From Saccharothrix sp. HUAS TT1 (GTDB taxonomy: Bacteria; Actinomycetota; Actinomycetes; Mycobacteriales; Pseudonocardiaceae): a stretch of DNA of 64,000 nt. The translations under genes were made by a program, and so were the position numbers. Below the pieces are notes generated by a model. It had not been told where the DNA came from, made no database searches, and was given only the letters and a program-made list of their open reading frames with translations. Shown here one piece after another: positions 9,580 to 17,367 of this stretch (position 1 is the stretch's first letter; each line of letters begins with the position of its first letter). Location of the stretch: positions 6,572,001 through 6,636,000 of the forward strand of contig NZ_CP160453.1 of NCBI RefSeq assembly GCF_040744945.1, read 5' to 3'.

Positions 9580-11060
9580 AGAACGAGGAGCGCGTGGTCA
9601 TCGCGGGCGGCGGGCTGGCCGGCCTGCGCGCGGGCGAGCGGCTGCGGGAGCTGGGCTTCCGCGGCGAGGTCGTGATCGTGAGCGCGGAGCGGCACCTGCC
9701 CTACCACCGGCCGGCGCTGTCCAAGGAGGCCGTCAACGGCGAGCTGGTCGCGTCCGACCTGCGGTTGACGATCAGCCGCGAGCTGGACGCGGTGTGGCGG
9801 CTGGGCACGGCGGCCACCCACCTGGAGCCGGACCGGCACGTCGTCGGCCTGCCCGGTGGCGAGGAGCTGAAGTACGACGGGCTGGTCATCGCGACCGGCG
9901 TGGAGCCGCGCCACCTCGTCGGCGCGCCGCGCCAGGACCCGCGCATCCACGTGCTGCGGACCGTGGACGACGCGATCGCGATCAAGCAGGCGATCAACTC
10001 CACGCAGGGGCTGGTCGTGGTCATCGGCGGCGGCCTGATCGGCTGCGAGATGGCGGCCTCGGTGAAGACGATGGGCCGTGACGTGGCCATCGTGAGCCGG
10101 TCGTCCACGTTGCTGGGCAACGCGGTCGGCAAGAACATCGCCGACACGGTCACCGAGGCGCACCGGGCGCGCGGTGTCCGGATGGCGATGGGCGTGAAGA
10201 TCCGGCACTGGGTGCGGCAGGCGGGCGGGGTGGCGATCCACCTCTCCGACGGGCAGGTGTTCTTCGCCGCGGTCGTGGTGATCGCGGTGGGCGCCTCGCC
10301 GTCGATCGCCTGGCTGCGCGGGTCGGGTCTGGTGCTGGAGGACGGCGTGCTGTGCGACCCCACGTGCCACGTGGTCGGCGGGACCGACATCGTGGCCGCG
10401 GGCGACGTCGCGCGGTGGCCGAACCTCCGGTTCGGAGGCCAACCGCGTCGGGTCGAGCACTGGCTCAACGCGGTGGAGATGGGGCGGGCGGCCGCGGAGA
10501 ACCTGTTGGCGGGCAGGGCTGATTCGCGGCCGTTCACCCCGGTGCCCCGGTTCTGGACCGAGCAGTACGGGATGCGCATCCAGGGTTCGGGCCTGCCCGC
10601 GATGGGCAAGGACACGACGACGTTGGCGGGCTCGCAGAAGGACCACCGGACCATCACCGGGTTCATCAACGACGGCAGGCTGGTCGGGATGGTGGGGCTG
10701 GACGCGCCGACGGCGATGATCAAGCTGTCGACCGAGCTGTGGCGGCAGAACCGGGTGACCGCGAGCGGGCCGCAGCGCCGGGGGCCGCAGCACCTGGCCG
10801 AGCCGCCGGCGACCGGCGACCGGCGGGTGGGCGCCGAGTCGGTGGGTCCCGGGTTCGCCGACGACCCCCGGTTGCCCGACGACCCCCGGTTCGCCGACGA
10901 CCCCCGGTTCGCCGGGAGCCCGCCCGCCGGAGCACGGCTGCCGCGTCAGCAGCAGGAGTCCCAGCCGCTGCCCGTCCCGCCCTCGCACGCCCCGGTCGTG
11001 CGGTCCCGCGGGCAGGCCCGCGCGCTCGCCCGCACCGGACCGAAGGCCAGACCCCGTTGA
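9576..11060 (+). CDS. FAD/NAD(P)-dependent ferredoxin reductase-like protein with repeat-bearing Pro-rich tail
   Basis: Encodes 494 residues. An N-terminal FAD-binding motif (VVIAGGGLAGLRAGERL) is followed by the second Rossmann motif (VVVIGGGLIGCEMA) and the FAD-closing motif TDIVAAGDVARWPN, as in rubredoxin/ferredoxin reductases. The GTG start overlaps the stop of the ferredoxin-heme protein, making the pair a likely electron-transfer couple. Residues from about 400 on form an unstructured tail rich in Pro, Arg and Asp with three exact FADDPR/LPDDPR units (18-bp tandem repeat). Such a tail is not needed for catalysis and may anchor or link the enzyme. No Cys-x2-Cys of a thioredoxin reductase is present. 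Confidence 0.88.
   Translation: MKNEERVVIAGGGLAGLRAGERLRELGFRGEVVIVSAERHLPYHRPALSKEAVNGELVASDLRLTISRELDAVWRLGTAATHLEPDRHVVGLPGGEELKYDGLVIATGVEPRHLVGAPRQDPRIHVLRTVDDAIAIKQAINSTQGLVVVIGGGLIGCEMAASVKTMGRDVAIVSRSSTLLGNAVGKNIADTVTEAHRARGVRMAMGVKIRHWVRQAGGVAIHLSDGQVFFAAVVVIAVGASPSIAWLRGSGLVLEDGVLCDPTCHVVGGTDIVAAGDVARWPNLRFGGQPRRVEHWLNAVEMGRAAAENLLAGRADSRPFTPVPRFWTEQYGMRIQGSGLPAMGKDTTTLAGSQKDHRTITGFINDGRLVGMVGLDAPTAMIKLSTELWRQNRVTASGPQRRGPQHLAEPPATGDRRVGAESVGPGFADDPRLPDDPRFADDPRFAGSPPAGARLPRQQQESQPLPVPPSHAPVVRSRGQARALARTGPKARPR
10854..10907 (+). repeat. Three 18-bp tandem repeats in the reductase tail
   Basis: Units at 10854-10871, 10872-10889 and 10890-10907 read TTCGCCGACGACCCCCGG, with two changes in the middle copy; a fourth partial unit follows. 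In frame they encode FADDPR-LPDDPR-FADDPR. Copy number may vary between strains. Confidence 0.85.
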
Positions 11061-11114
11061 TCCGTTACCTCGACGCCGTGCCGCCGTAACCCCGGCCGCT
11101 GAGCATTCGGTCCC

Positions 11115-12338
11115 ATGGCGAATCGGAGTCGAGTCACCGTGGTCGGCATCCCGGCCCGCGACGAGGCGCGCACGGTCGGCGCGGTGGCCCTGGCCGCCGA
11201 CGCCGGCCTGGGCCTCGCGTTCCCCGGCGGGACGAACGTCGTGGTCCTGGCCGAGAACGGCAGCACCGACGACACGGTCGGGCAGTTCACCGCCGCACCG
11301 CTGCGGGCGCGCAAGGTCGTGGTCAGCTCCGGCGGCGAGGGCACCGGCAAGGGCACGAACGTGTTCGCCGCCATGGACCGGGCGCTCGACCTGGGCGCGG
11401 ACCGGCTGCTGCTGCTCGACGCGGACGTGCGGTCCGCCGAACCCCGGTGGGTGCCGGCGCTGGCGGACGCGGTGGAGGGCGCGGAGCCGGTGCTGGCCGT
11501 GCCCGCGTACCGGCGCGACCGGTTCGAGGCGAACACCACGAACCACCTGGCGGGCCCGCTGCTGGCGGCGGTGTTCGGGGTGCACGTGCAGCAGCCGATC
11601 GGCGGCGAGTTCGCGTTCAACCGCGCGTTCCTCGAACTCGCCCGCACCTGGCCGCGCCCGGACAGCGCCTACCTGTACGGGATCGACGTGTGGTTGACCG
11701 CGAACGCCCTGCGCGAGCACGTCCGGGTGGTGGAGGTGCCGCTGGGTCGCAAGCTGCACAACTCGCCGTTCCCGAAGATCCTGCGGTTGCCGCAGCAGGT
11801 GCTGGACTCGCTGTTCCACGTCGTGCTGCGGACCGGCGGCGTGCGCGCGCCCGGCTTCGCGGCCCCGAAGGCGCGTGCGGCGGTGGACGGCCTCGCCGTG
11901 CCGCAGGACCCGGCGGTGGTGGCGAGGGTGTCCGGGTCGGTCGCGCGGTACCTGGACGCGCACGGCGCGGACGTGCGGGCGCTGTTCCCGTCGGCCGGTT
12001 CGGCGCCGGCCGCGCCGTGGGGGCTGCGCGTGACCACGGACGACTGGCCGGAGGTGCTGGCGGACGCGGTGGTGGCGGTGGCGGGCGGTCGGTTCGAGGC
12101 GGCGCGCGACCACCTGGTCGCGCTGTACGTCAACCGGGTCCTGACCTTCTGGGACGAGATCGACGGGCTGCGCGACGACGAGGTGGACGGCTTGCTCGAC
12201 CGGCAGGCGGCGAGGACCGTGCAGGCGTTGGCCGGCAGGCGGGTCGACTGGGGCAGCCGATCCGGTCCGGGCGGGTTCGACGTGGGGCACTGGGCGGGCT
12301 TCAACGACGTCTCGCCCGAGTGGACCGTCCCCGCGTGA
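11115..12338 (+). CDS. Glycosyltransferase of GT-A fold, related to GT2/GT78/GT81
   Basis: Encodes 407 residues. The N-terminal nucleotide-sugar domain shows VTVVGIPARDEARTVG, VVLAENGSTDDT and the metal-binding DxD in LLLLDADVR. PIGGEFAFNRAF and YGIDVWLTANALREH resemble the acceptor regions of glucosyl-3-phosphoglycerate and mannosylglycerate synthases, so a soluble glycosyl-glycerate or similar acceptor is possible. The C-terminal 130 residues are family-specific. There are no membrane segments. Start ATG 11115 has no clear ribosome-binding site and lies 54 bp after the reductase stop. Substrate unknown. Confidence 0.75.
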   Translation: MANRSRVTVVGIPARDEARTVGAVALAADAGLGLAFPGGTNVVVLAENGSTDDTVGQFTAAPLRARKVVVSSGGEGTGKGTNVFAAMDRALDLGADRLLLLDADVRSAEPRWVPALADAVEGAEPVLAVPAYRRDRFEANTTNHLAGPLLAAVFGVHVQQPIGGEFAFNRAFLELARTWPRPDSAYLYGIDVWLTANALREHVRVVEVPLGRKLHNSPFPKILRLPQQVLDSLFHVVLRTGGVRAPGFAAPKARAAVDGLAVPQDPAVVARVSGSVARYLDAHGADVRALFPSAGSAPAAPWGLRVTTDDWPEVLADAVVAVAGGRFEAARDHLVALYVNRVLTFWDEIDGLRDDEVDGLLDRQAARTVQALAGRRVDWGSRSGPGGFDVGHWAGFNDVSPEWTVPA

Positions 12339-12459
12339 CCTCAGTTGTTCACAAACTGTTCTTGATGTGTGAAATATTCAGACATCTGCGACAGATTGAC
12401 GCAAGTTTACCTCTCCGCCAGGCTCCAGAGCCGTCCCCCAACCCGGTCTGGAGGTCCCT

Positions 12460-13182
12460 GTGCTCCGACTCGTTTCTTACCTGGCCTCGGTGGCGCTCGT
12501 CGCCGTGGTGCTCGTGGCAGGTGGCGGCACGGCGCAAGCCGACGGCTGCTACACGTGGAACCGAACCCTCTCCCAGGGCGCGTCCGGCGAGGACGTGCGG
12601 CAGTTGCAGGTCCGGCTGTCCGGCTACCCCGGCTACGGCGCGGTGCTCGGCATCGACGGCCAGTTCGGCCCGGCGACCAGGTCGGCGCTCGTGCGCTTCC
12701 AGCAGGCGTACGGCCTGGCGGCGGACGGCGTGGCGGGCAGCGCCACCTACTCGCGGATCTACTCCCTGCAGGACGACGACTGCACGCCGGTCAACTTCTC
12801 CTACGCGGAGCTGAACAACTGCAACTCCACCTGGGCCGGGGGCAAGGTCTCGGCGGCGACGGCGAAGTTCAACGCGCTGGTGTCGATGTGGAAGCTGCAG
12901 GCGATGCGGCACGCGCTCGGCGACCAGTCGATCCGGGTCACCAGCGGGTTCCGCAGCATCTCGTGCAACAGCGCGGTGGGCGGGGCGTCCGACTCCCGGC
13001 ACCTGTACGGCGACGGGGTCGACCTCGGGGCGGGGCCGCACTCGCTGTGCCGGATGGCCCAGCAGGCCCGCAACCACGGGTTCAACGGCATCCTCGGCCC
13101 GGGCTACCCGGGTCACGGCGACCACACCCACGTCGACCACCGGGGCAGCCGCTTCTGGTCGGCGTCCTCCTGCGGCATCTGA
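12460..13182 (+). CDS. Secreted peptidoglycan-binding D-Ala-D-Ala carboxypeptidase-like protein (M15)
   Basis: Encodes 240 residues: signal peptide (LVAGGGTAQAD), peptidoglycan-binding domain 1 (GEDVRQLQVRLSGYPGYG, then DGQFGPATRSALVRFQ), then a peptidase M15 domain. The zinc ligands are in SRHLYGDGVDLG and GHGDHTHVDH, as in the Streptomyces albus G zinc D,D-carboxypeptidase. It should trim peptidoglycan stem peptides outside the cell. GGAGG at 12450-12454 lies 5 nt before GTG 12460. The 120 bp upstream (12339-12459) are the most AT-rich in this part of the window and should hold the promoter, but no clean hexamers stand out. Confidence 0.9.
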   Translation: MLRLVSYLASVALVAVVLVAGGGTAQADGCYTWNRTLSQGASGEDVRQLQVRLSGYPGYGAVLGIDGQFGPATRSALVRFQQAYGLAADGVAGSATYSRIYSLQDDDCTPVNFSYAELNNCNSTWAGGKVSAATAKFNALVSMWKLQAMRHALGDQSIRVTSGFRSISCNSAVGGASDSRHLYGDGVDLGAGPHSLCRMAQQARNHGFNGILGPGYPGHGDHTHVDHRGSRFWSASSCGI

Positions 13183-13294
13183 GCAGGACCAGGCAGGAAC
13201 ACGCCTCGGCGACCGCGGGCTCGTCCCTCGACCCGCATCGCGCCACACCCCGGACCCCGACGGTCCACCCCTTCACCCGGCGGGTCCGGTGAAA

Positions 13295-13347
13295 GCACTG
13301 CGGGCCGCAGAACGGGCGTGCACGACCCGTCACGCGGCCCGCAGTGC
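13295..13347 (+). terminator. Large hairpin after the M15 peptidase gene
   Basis: Perfect 14-bp arms (13295-13308 and 13334-13347) enclose a second 5-bp inverted repeat (ACGGG/CCCGT). It lies 113 bp after the peptidase stop and just before the kinase remnant. No U-tract follows, as is usual in actinomycetes. Confidence 0.6.
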
Positions 13348-13382
13348 GCAGTGGGGTTCGCTCAGCCGGGGGGGGCGCGATG

Positions 13383-13740
13383 GGGCGCAGTCCGACTTGA
13401 TCGCCGCCGCGCTGCGGCACCCGAACGTCGTCCCGGTCAACGACGCTGACCCGGTCCGGCGACCTGATCGGGCTCGTGGGACCACGTGGCGCCGGAACGG
13501 CTGTCCAGCAGGCGGGTCGACGGCCGGGCGGACCAGTACTCGCCGGTCTGCGCGCTGTTCGCGTGCCTGACCGACCGGTTGCCGCACCAGGCCGCCGACC
13601 CGGCCGCCAAGGTCGCGCCCACCTGCCGCAACCGCCGCCCGCGCCCTCGGTGTTCAGCCCGCTCGTCACCCCCGCGCTGGACGCCGTCGTGCTGCGCGGC
13701 CTGGCGAAGGACCCGGCGCGGTGGCGCTATGGCTCACCCC
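13383..13740 (+). pseudogene. Remnant of a Ser/Thr protein kinase gene
   Basis: Pieces of a Hanks-type kinase appear in order but in three different frames. AALRHPNVVPVNDAD (about 13399-13450) matches the beta4/5 region. APERLSSRRVDGRADQYS and VCALFACLTDRL (about 13487-13575) match subdomains VIII-IX, normally APERF...DxRADVYSL...LTG. PPAPSVFSPLVTPALDAVV with LRGLAKDPARWRY (about 13630-13735) matches the C-lobe. The N-lobe with the lysine, the HRD loop and the DFG motif are missing, and frame changes separate the blocks. This is a decayed gene, not a functional kinase. No intact kinase gene is visible nearby. Confidence 0.75.
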
Positions 13741-13902
13741 CCGAGAGCAACTGGTGAGCCGCAGGCGCCGAGCGGCGGGGTGTCCACATCGGACGGACCT
13801 CGGCCCGCCGTCCCGCCCCGCGAGCCGCCGGCACGTCGCGGCGGAAGTGTCCGCGACGTGACCACGCCCGCCGCTCCACCCGCGTGAACGCCGCCGCGCC
13901 AC

Positions 13903-13908
13903 TACCAT
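13903..13908 (+). promoter_or_regulatory. -10 box TACCAT of an apparently leaderless gene
   Basis: TACCAT ends 6 nt before GTG 13915, the spacing expected when transcription starts at the start codon. The only Shine-Dalgarno-like run (GGAGG) is 1 nt from the GTG, too close to work. Confidence 0.45.
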
Positions 13909-13914
13909 GGAGGC

Positions 13915-14373
13915 GTGATCTTCCTCAGCGTGGTCCTCACCTTGCTCGGGCTGGGCACGCTGCTGTGGCGCGACGACGACCTGGTCGGCCTGCCGCCCGT
14001 CGTCGCCGGCTCCGGCCTGCTCGTGCTCGGTGTCGCGGCCGGTGTGCTGTGGGCCGTGCGCAGGCGTCGGCGCTGGGAGCGCAACGGCGAGCCGCGCCCG
14101 GTCGGCAACGTCCTCCAGCGGGCCAAGGCGCTGCCCCGGTTGCTGCGCGAGCGCAAGGCGTACGGCCTGCCCACCACGACGCTGGCCACGTGGGGCTTCG
14201 CCGTGCTCTACCTCGTCTCGCCGGTCGACCTGCTGCCCGAGCTGCTGCCGGTCATCGGCGTGACCGACGACGCGGGCGTCGCGGTGTGGCTGCTCACCAG
14301 CGTGTCCACCGTCGCCGGCCAGTACCTGCGGTGGGAGCGCGAACGCTCCGGGCAGCGCCCCCGCGAGCTCTAG
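13915..14373 (+). CDS. YkvA/DUF1232 family membrane protein
   Basis: Encodes 152 residues: two N-terminal hydrophobic segments (FLSVVLTLLGLGTLLW; PPVVAGSGLLVLGVAAGVLW), a basic stretch RRRRRWERN, then the DUF1232 core LYLVSPVDLLPELLPVIG with GVTDDAGVAVWLL. This core is found in many small bacterial membrane proteins of unknown function. Its TAG stop shares the tetranucleotide CTAG with the TAG stop of the convergent acyltransferase gene, leaving no room for a terminator. Confidence 0.85.
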   Translation: MIFLSVVLTLLGLGTLLWRDDDLVGLPPVVAGSGLLVLGVAAGVLWAVRRRRRWERNGEPRPVGNVLQRAKALPRLLRERKAYGLPTTTLATWGFAVLYLVSPVDLLPELLPVIGVTDDAGVAVWLLTSVSTVAGQYLRWERERSGQRPREL

Positions 14374-15470
14374 CGGCGCTCCCCGCGCCGCCGGTCGAGG
14401 CCGCGCCGGACCAGCTTGGTGACCGGCATCTCGACCAACCGGTGGAAGACCTCGACGGCGAGGGCCATCGCCAGCAGCGCGCCGATCGCCGCGAGCGGCG
14501 TGCCGACCAGGGGCTGGAGCAGGGCCATCACGCCGAACGTCACCGGCATGTGCAGCAGGTAGACCGAGTAGGTGCGCTTGCCGACGACCTTGACCCAGCG
14601 GGCGGTGGCGATCCGGCCGTTGGCGCCCATGCACAGGATGACGATCAGGATGTCGATCAGCAGCGCGTTCTCGTAGCCGCCGCCCTGCAACATCGACGCC
14701 GACACCAGCTCGGCCCGGGTGAAGAGCATGAAGTGCGCCGCACCGAGCAGCAGCCCGACGCCCAGCCGGATCTTGCCGAGCCACACCAGCGAGATGACGT
14801 GGCCGATGAAGACGATCGGCAGGAACGCGACGATCGTGCGCGTCGGCACGGCCACGCCCTCCGGCACCAGCGACATCGTGATCGAGATCGCCGCCGCCGC
14901 GACCGCGGGCGGCAGCCACGGCCGGCGGCGCAGCAGCGGGATCGTCAGCGCGATGAACAGGTAGAACGACAGCTGGACGAGCAGCGACCAGGTGATCGGC
15001 AGGATCGAGTGGTGGCCCCGCATGAGGTACGTGCCGAACCAGAGGTCCGCGAGCAGGTTGTCCAGCGTCCCGTGCGACTTCGCGGCCATCGACGGCGCCA
15101 GGCCCGCCACCACGAACGCGAAGCTGATCGGCAGCGCCGCCCACATCGGGGGGATCACCCGGGCGACCCGCCTGGTCAGGAACTCGACCGGCCGCTCGCG
15201 GAAGGACACGCCGGTCACCACGATGCCGGAGATCAGCAACAGCAGCGCCACCCCGACGAAGCTCAGCTCCGAGCGCAGGTGCAGCGTGTCGGTGGCCGCG
15301 TTGACGGCGTCGCCGATCGGGAACCAGTTCCTGCCGCCGTGGATCCACGCGGCCACGTGGTGGTAGACGATCGTCGCCGACGCGAGGACGCGCAGCAGGT
15401 CGAGGCCGTGCAGCCGGCCGCCGCCTGGTCGCGTCGGGGTGGCCGCGGGGCGTTCCTGGACGGTGGTCAC
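14370..15470 (-). CDS. Acyltransferase 3 family membrane protein
   Basis: Encodes 366 residues with about ten transmembrane helices of the acyltransferase-3 (OafA/NodX) fold. The N-terminal RLHGLDLLRVLASATIVYHH carries the conserved His pair, and SVYLLHMPVTFG is typical of the last third. Such enzymes move O-acyl groups onto sugars, peptidoglycan or antibiotics. The GTG start overlaps the stop of the next gene upstream (GTGA), so it is the last gene of a three-gene operon with 15467-17226. Acceptor unknown. Confidence 0.88.
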   Translation of the reverse strand: MTTVQERPAATPTRPGGGRLHGLDLLRVLASATIVYHHVAAWIHGGRNWFPIGDAVNAATDTLHLRSELSFVGVALLLLISGIVVTGVSFRERPVEFLTRRVARVIPPMWAALPISFAFVVAGLAPSMAAKSHGTLDNLLADLWFGTYLMRGHHSILPITWSLLVQLSFYLFIALTIPLLRRRPWLPPAVAAAAISITMSLVPEGVAVPTRTIVAFLPIVFIGHVISLVWLGKIRLGVGLLLGAAHFMLFTRAELVSASMLQGGGYENALLIDILIVILCMGANGRIATARWVKVVGKRTYSVYLLHMPVTFGVMALLQPLVGTPLAAIGALLAMALAVEVFHRLVEMPVTKLVRRGLDRRRGERR

Positions 15471-16627
15471 GGCGACACCTCACCGGCGCGGTCGAATCGG
15501 CGGGTCAGCTCGGCGACCAGCGCGAGCGCGCCGAGGCCGAGCAGGAAGCCGACGGGGAACGGGAGGCCGAGGCCGAGCACGGCCCAGCCGAGGGTGCCCG
15601 TGAGGACGAGCAGCCACCTGGCGCGACCCGCCAACCACCGCACCGCTCGGGTGGTCGTGCGGGCTCGCGTGGTGATCACGTAGAACAGGACCGCGTAGAG
15701 GGCGGTGAGCGGATACCACCACTCGGCCACCCCGGGGTGCACGTGCTCGGTCCACGCCAGCAGGCCCCACACGCCGAAGCCGAAGAGCGCGACCGCCCAG
15801 CCGGGCAGCCTGCCGATCACCTGGCCGAGCACGGCGAGGGGGAACAGCACGAGCGGCATGGCGAAGTCCGCCGACACCCCGCCGGCCAGGAGCAGCCCGG
15901 CCACGACGAGGAGCTGGCCGAGCGGCACCAGCCAGGCGTTCGTCCGGACGGCGAGCGCGCCGGTCAGCCAGATCACGAGTTCGATGCCGAGCACCAGGGC
16001 CATCGGCTGGACCAGGACCTCGACGTCGAGCAGGAGGAGGACGGCGGTGAGCAGGGCCGCGACGGCGACCGGCACCGCGATGCGCACGAGCCTGCGCACG
16101 TCATCACGCCACCCGACCGACCTCACCCCGGCCTCCCGCTCCGAGCCGGACTCGCCCGCTTCCTCCGAGCCGGACTCGGCAGCTCGACCCGAGCCGAACT
16201 CAGCAGCCTGGCCCGAACCGGGCTCGCCCTCTTGCTCCGAGCCCAGCCCAGCAGCCTGACCCGAGCCCGGCTCGACCGCCCGACCCGAACCGGACTCGAC
16301 CCCCTGACCCGAACTGGGCTCGACCGCTCGACCCGAGCCGACCGGGCCCGGCCCGCCGGCCATCGCCGGACTCGGCGTCCGCGAGCCCACGCCCCGCCGA
16401 GCCGACACCGCCGCGTGACCGCTCGCCAGGAGCAGCAGCATCATCCCGAGCACGCCGAAGTCCTCGCCGATGCCGAGCGGCCGGTTCAGCCACTCCCGCG
16501 CCTCGTCGAACACCACGAACCGCTCACCGTGCCGGTCGAGCCACAGGCCGCCGAGGTAGCTGTGGACGACCAGGCAGATCCCGGTCGCGCGGGCGATGGC
16601 GGTGGGCATCGGGCGCTCCCCCGTCAT
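15467..16627 (-). CDS. Acyltransferase-like membrane protein with an octapeptide-repeat insert
   Basis: Encodes 386 residues with about nine hydrophobic segments. After the first pair (ATGICLVVHSYLGGLWL; FGVLGMMLLLLASGHAAV) comes a hydrophilic stretch of about 90 residues with nine 8-residue repeats of the GSGRAVEP type. The membrane part then resumes (RLVRIAVPVAVAALLTAVLLL). The overall pattern suggests a diverged acyltransferase-3 relative, but the usual N-terminal active-site region is poorly kept. It is linked by 4-nt overlaps to both neighbours, so it probably works with the acyltransferase downstream. The insert is on the loop after the second helix. Function not known. Confidence 0.7.
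   Translation of the reverse strand: MTGERPMPTAIARATGICLVVHSYLGGLWLDRHGERFVVFDEAREWLNRPLGIGEDFGVLGMMLLLLASGHAAVSARRGVGSRTPSPAMAGGPGPVGSGRAVEPSSGQGVESGSGRAVEPGSGQAAGLGSEQEGEPGSGQAAEFGSGRAAESGSEEAGESGSEREAGVRSVGWRDDVRRLVRIAVPVAVAALLTAVLLLLDVEVLVQPMALVLGIELVIWLTGALAVRTNAWLVPLGQLLVVAGLLLAGGVSADFAMPLVLFPLAVLGQVIGRLPGWAVALFGFGVWGLLAWTEHVHPGVAEWWYPLTALYAVLFYVITTRARTTTRAVRWLAGRARWLLVLTGTLGWAVLGLGLPFPVGFLLGLGALALVAELTRRFDRAGEVSP
16124..16339 (-). repeat. Nine 24-bp tandem repeats encoding GSGRAVEP-like octapeptides
   Basis: Nine in-frame 24-bp units run without a break from 16339 down to 16124. The first reads GSGRAVEP; later units drift to GSGQAAEF, GSEEAGES and finally GSEREAGV. The length is exactly 9 x 24 bp. 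The repeats code for a low-complexity, acidic Gly/Ser/Glu linker inside a membrane protein. Variation fits slippage followed by divergence. Confidence 0.9.
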
Positions 16628-17226
16628 GACGTGACCGGCAGGTCGCGGAGCTGCGCGGCCAGCAGCTCGTGGAAGGCCGCCTCGGCGGCGTCGCCGTCCG
16701 GGCCGAACGCCTCGACCCGGACCACGCCCCGACCGCTGACGTAGTGGCCGCGGTAGGTGACGGGCCCCTCCTCCGGCGCGAACGCCAGCGCCACGACACC
16801 CTCCTGCGCGGGAACAGCCTGGTAGCCGACCTCCTCGTACAGCGAGACGATGTCGTCCAGCAGGCCGGTCGGGTCCTCCGCCTGGAACACGGTGAACAGC
16901 CAGGCGCCGCGCACCAGCTCGCCCTCGGTGGACACCAGAGCGGCGATCTGCTTCGTCACCGGCTCGACCACGTCCAGGTCGACCCGGCCGAGCACGCCCG
17001 CCTCCTCGATCACCGACGGCGGGCCGGACAGCCGCACGGACAGCGTGCCGACCGGCTCGACCAGCTCGTAGGACGGCTCGGCGGCCCAGGGCAGCCGGGG
17101 GTCACCGGCGACGGTGGCCGCGCGCGGCCGGTTCGGGTCACCCCCGTCGCCACCGTGCGCCCAGGCCGCGACCGTGAGCGCGACGAGCACGAGGACAGTG
17201 CTCACCGCACCTGCGTTGCGCAGCAT
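16624..17226 (-). CDS. Exported protein of unknown function
   Basis: Encodes 200 residues with an N-terminal signal or anchor helix (AGAVSTVLVLVALTVAAWAHGG) and a hydrophilic extracytoplasmic domain (YELVEPVGTLSVRLSGPPSV; ELVRGAWLFTVFQ). I do not recognise the family. ATG 17226 is preferred over the upstream GTG 17244 because a G-run (possible ribosome-binding site) stands 4 nt before it. It is the first gene of an operon with the two acyltransferase-like membrane proteins (ATGA overlap), so it may bind or present the acceptor outside the membrane. Confidence 0.7.
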   Translation of the reverse strand: MLRNAGAVSTVLVLVALTVAAWAHGGDGGDPNRPRAATVAGDPRLPWAAEPSYELVEPVGTLSVRLSGPPSVIEEAGVLGRVDLDVVEPVTKQIAALVSTEGELVRGAWLFTVFQAEDPTGLLDDIVSLYEEVGYQAVPAQEGVVALAFAPEEGPVTYRGHYVSGRGVVRVEAFGPDGDAAEAAFHELLAAQLRDLPVTS

Positions 17227-17367
17227 CGAGCCCCCCGGACACACGGATTCGGCGCATGCCCCCTAGCGCCACGGTGACTGATTTTCACACAATGCGAGGT
17301 TCCGCCGGACCGTAATGGGTTGTGCGGCTCATCTCGTGACGCGCGGCTGCCCGATCGGGACCGAGGG

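Noticed and set aside
9480..12290. 936-codon minus-strand frame
   Set aside because: Antisense shadow across the reductase and glycosyltransferase genes; composition is typical of the complementary frame.
16124..16339. The 24-bp repeats considered as a CRISPR array
   Set aside because: Units are contiguous with no spacers, in frame and within a gene.
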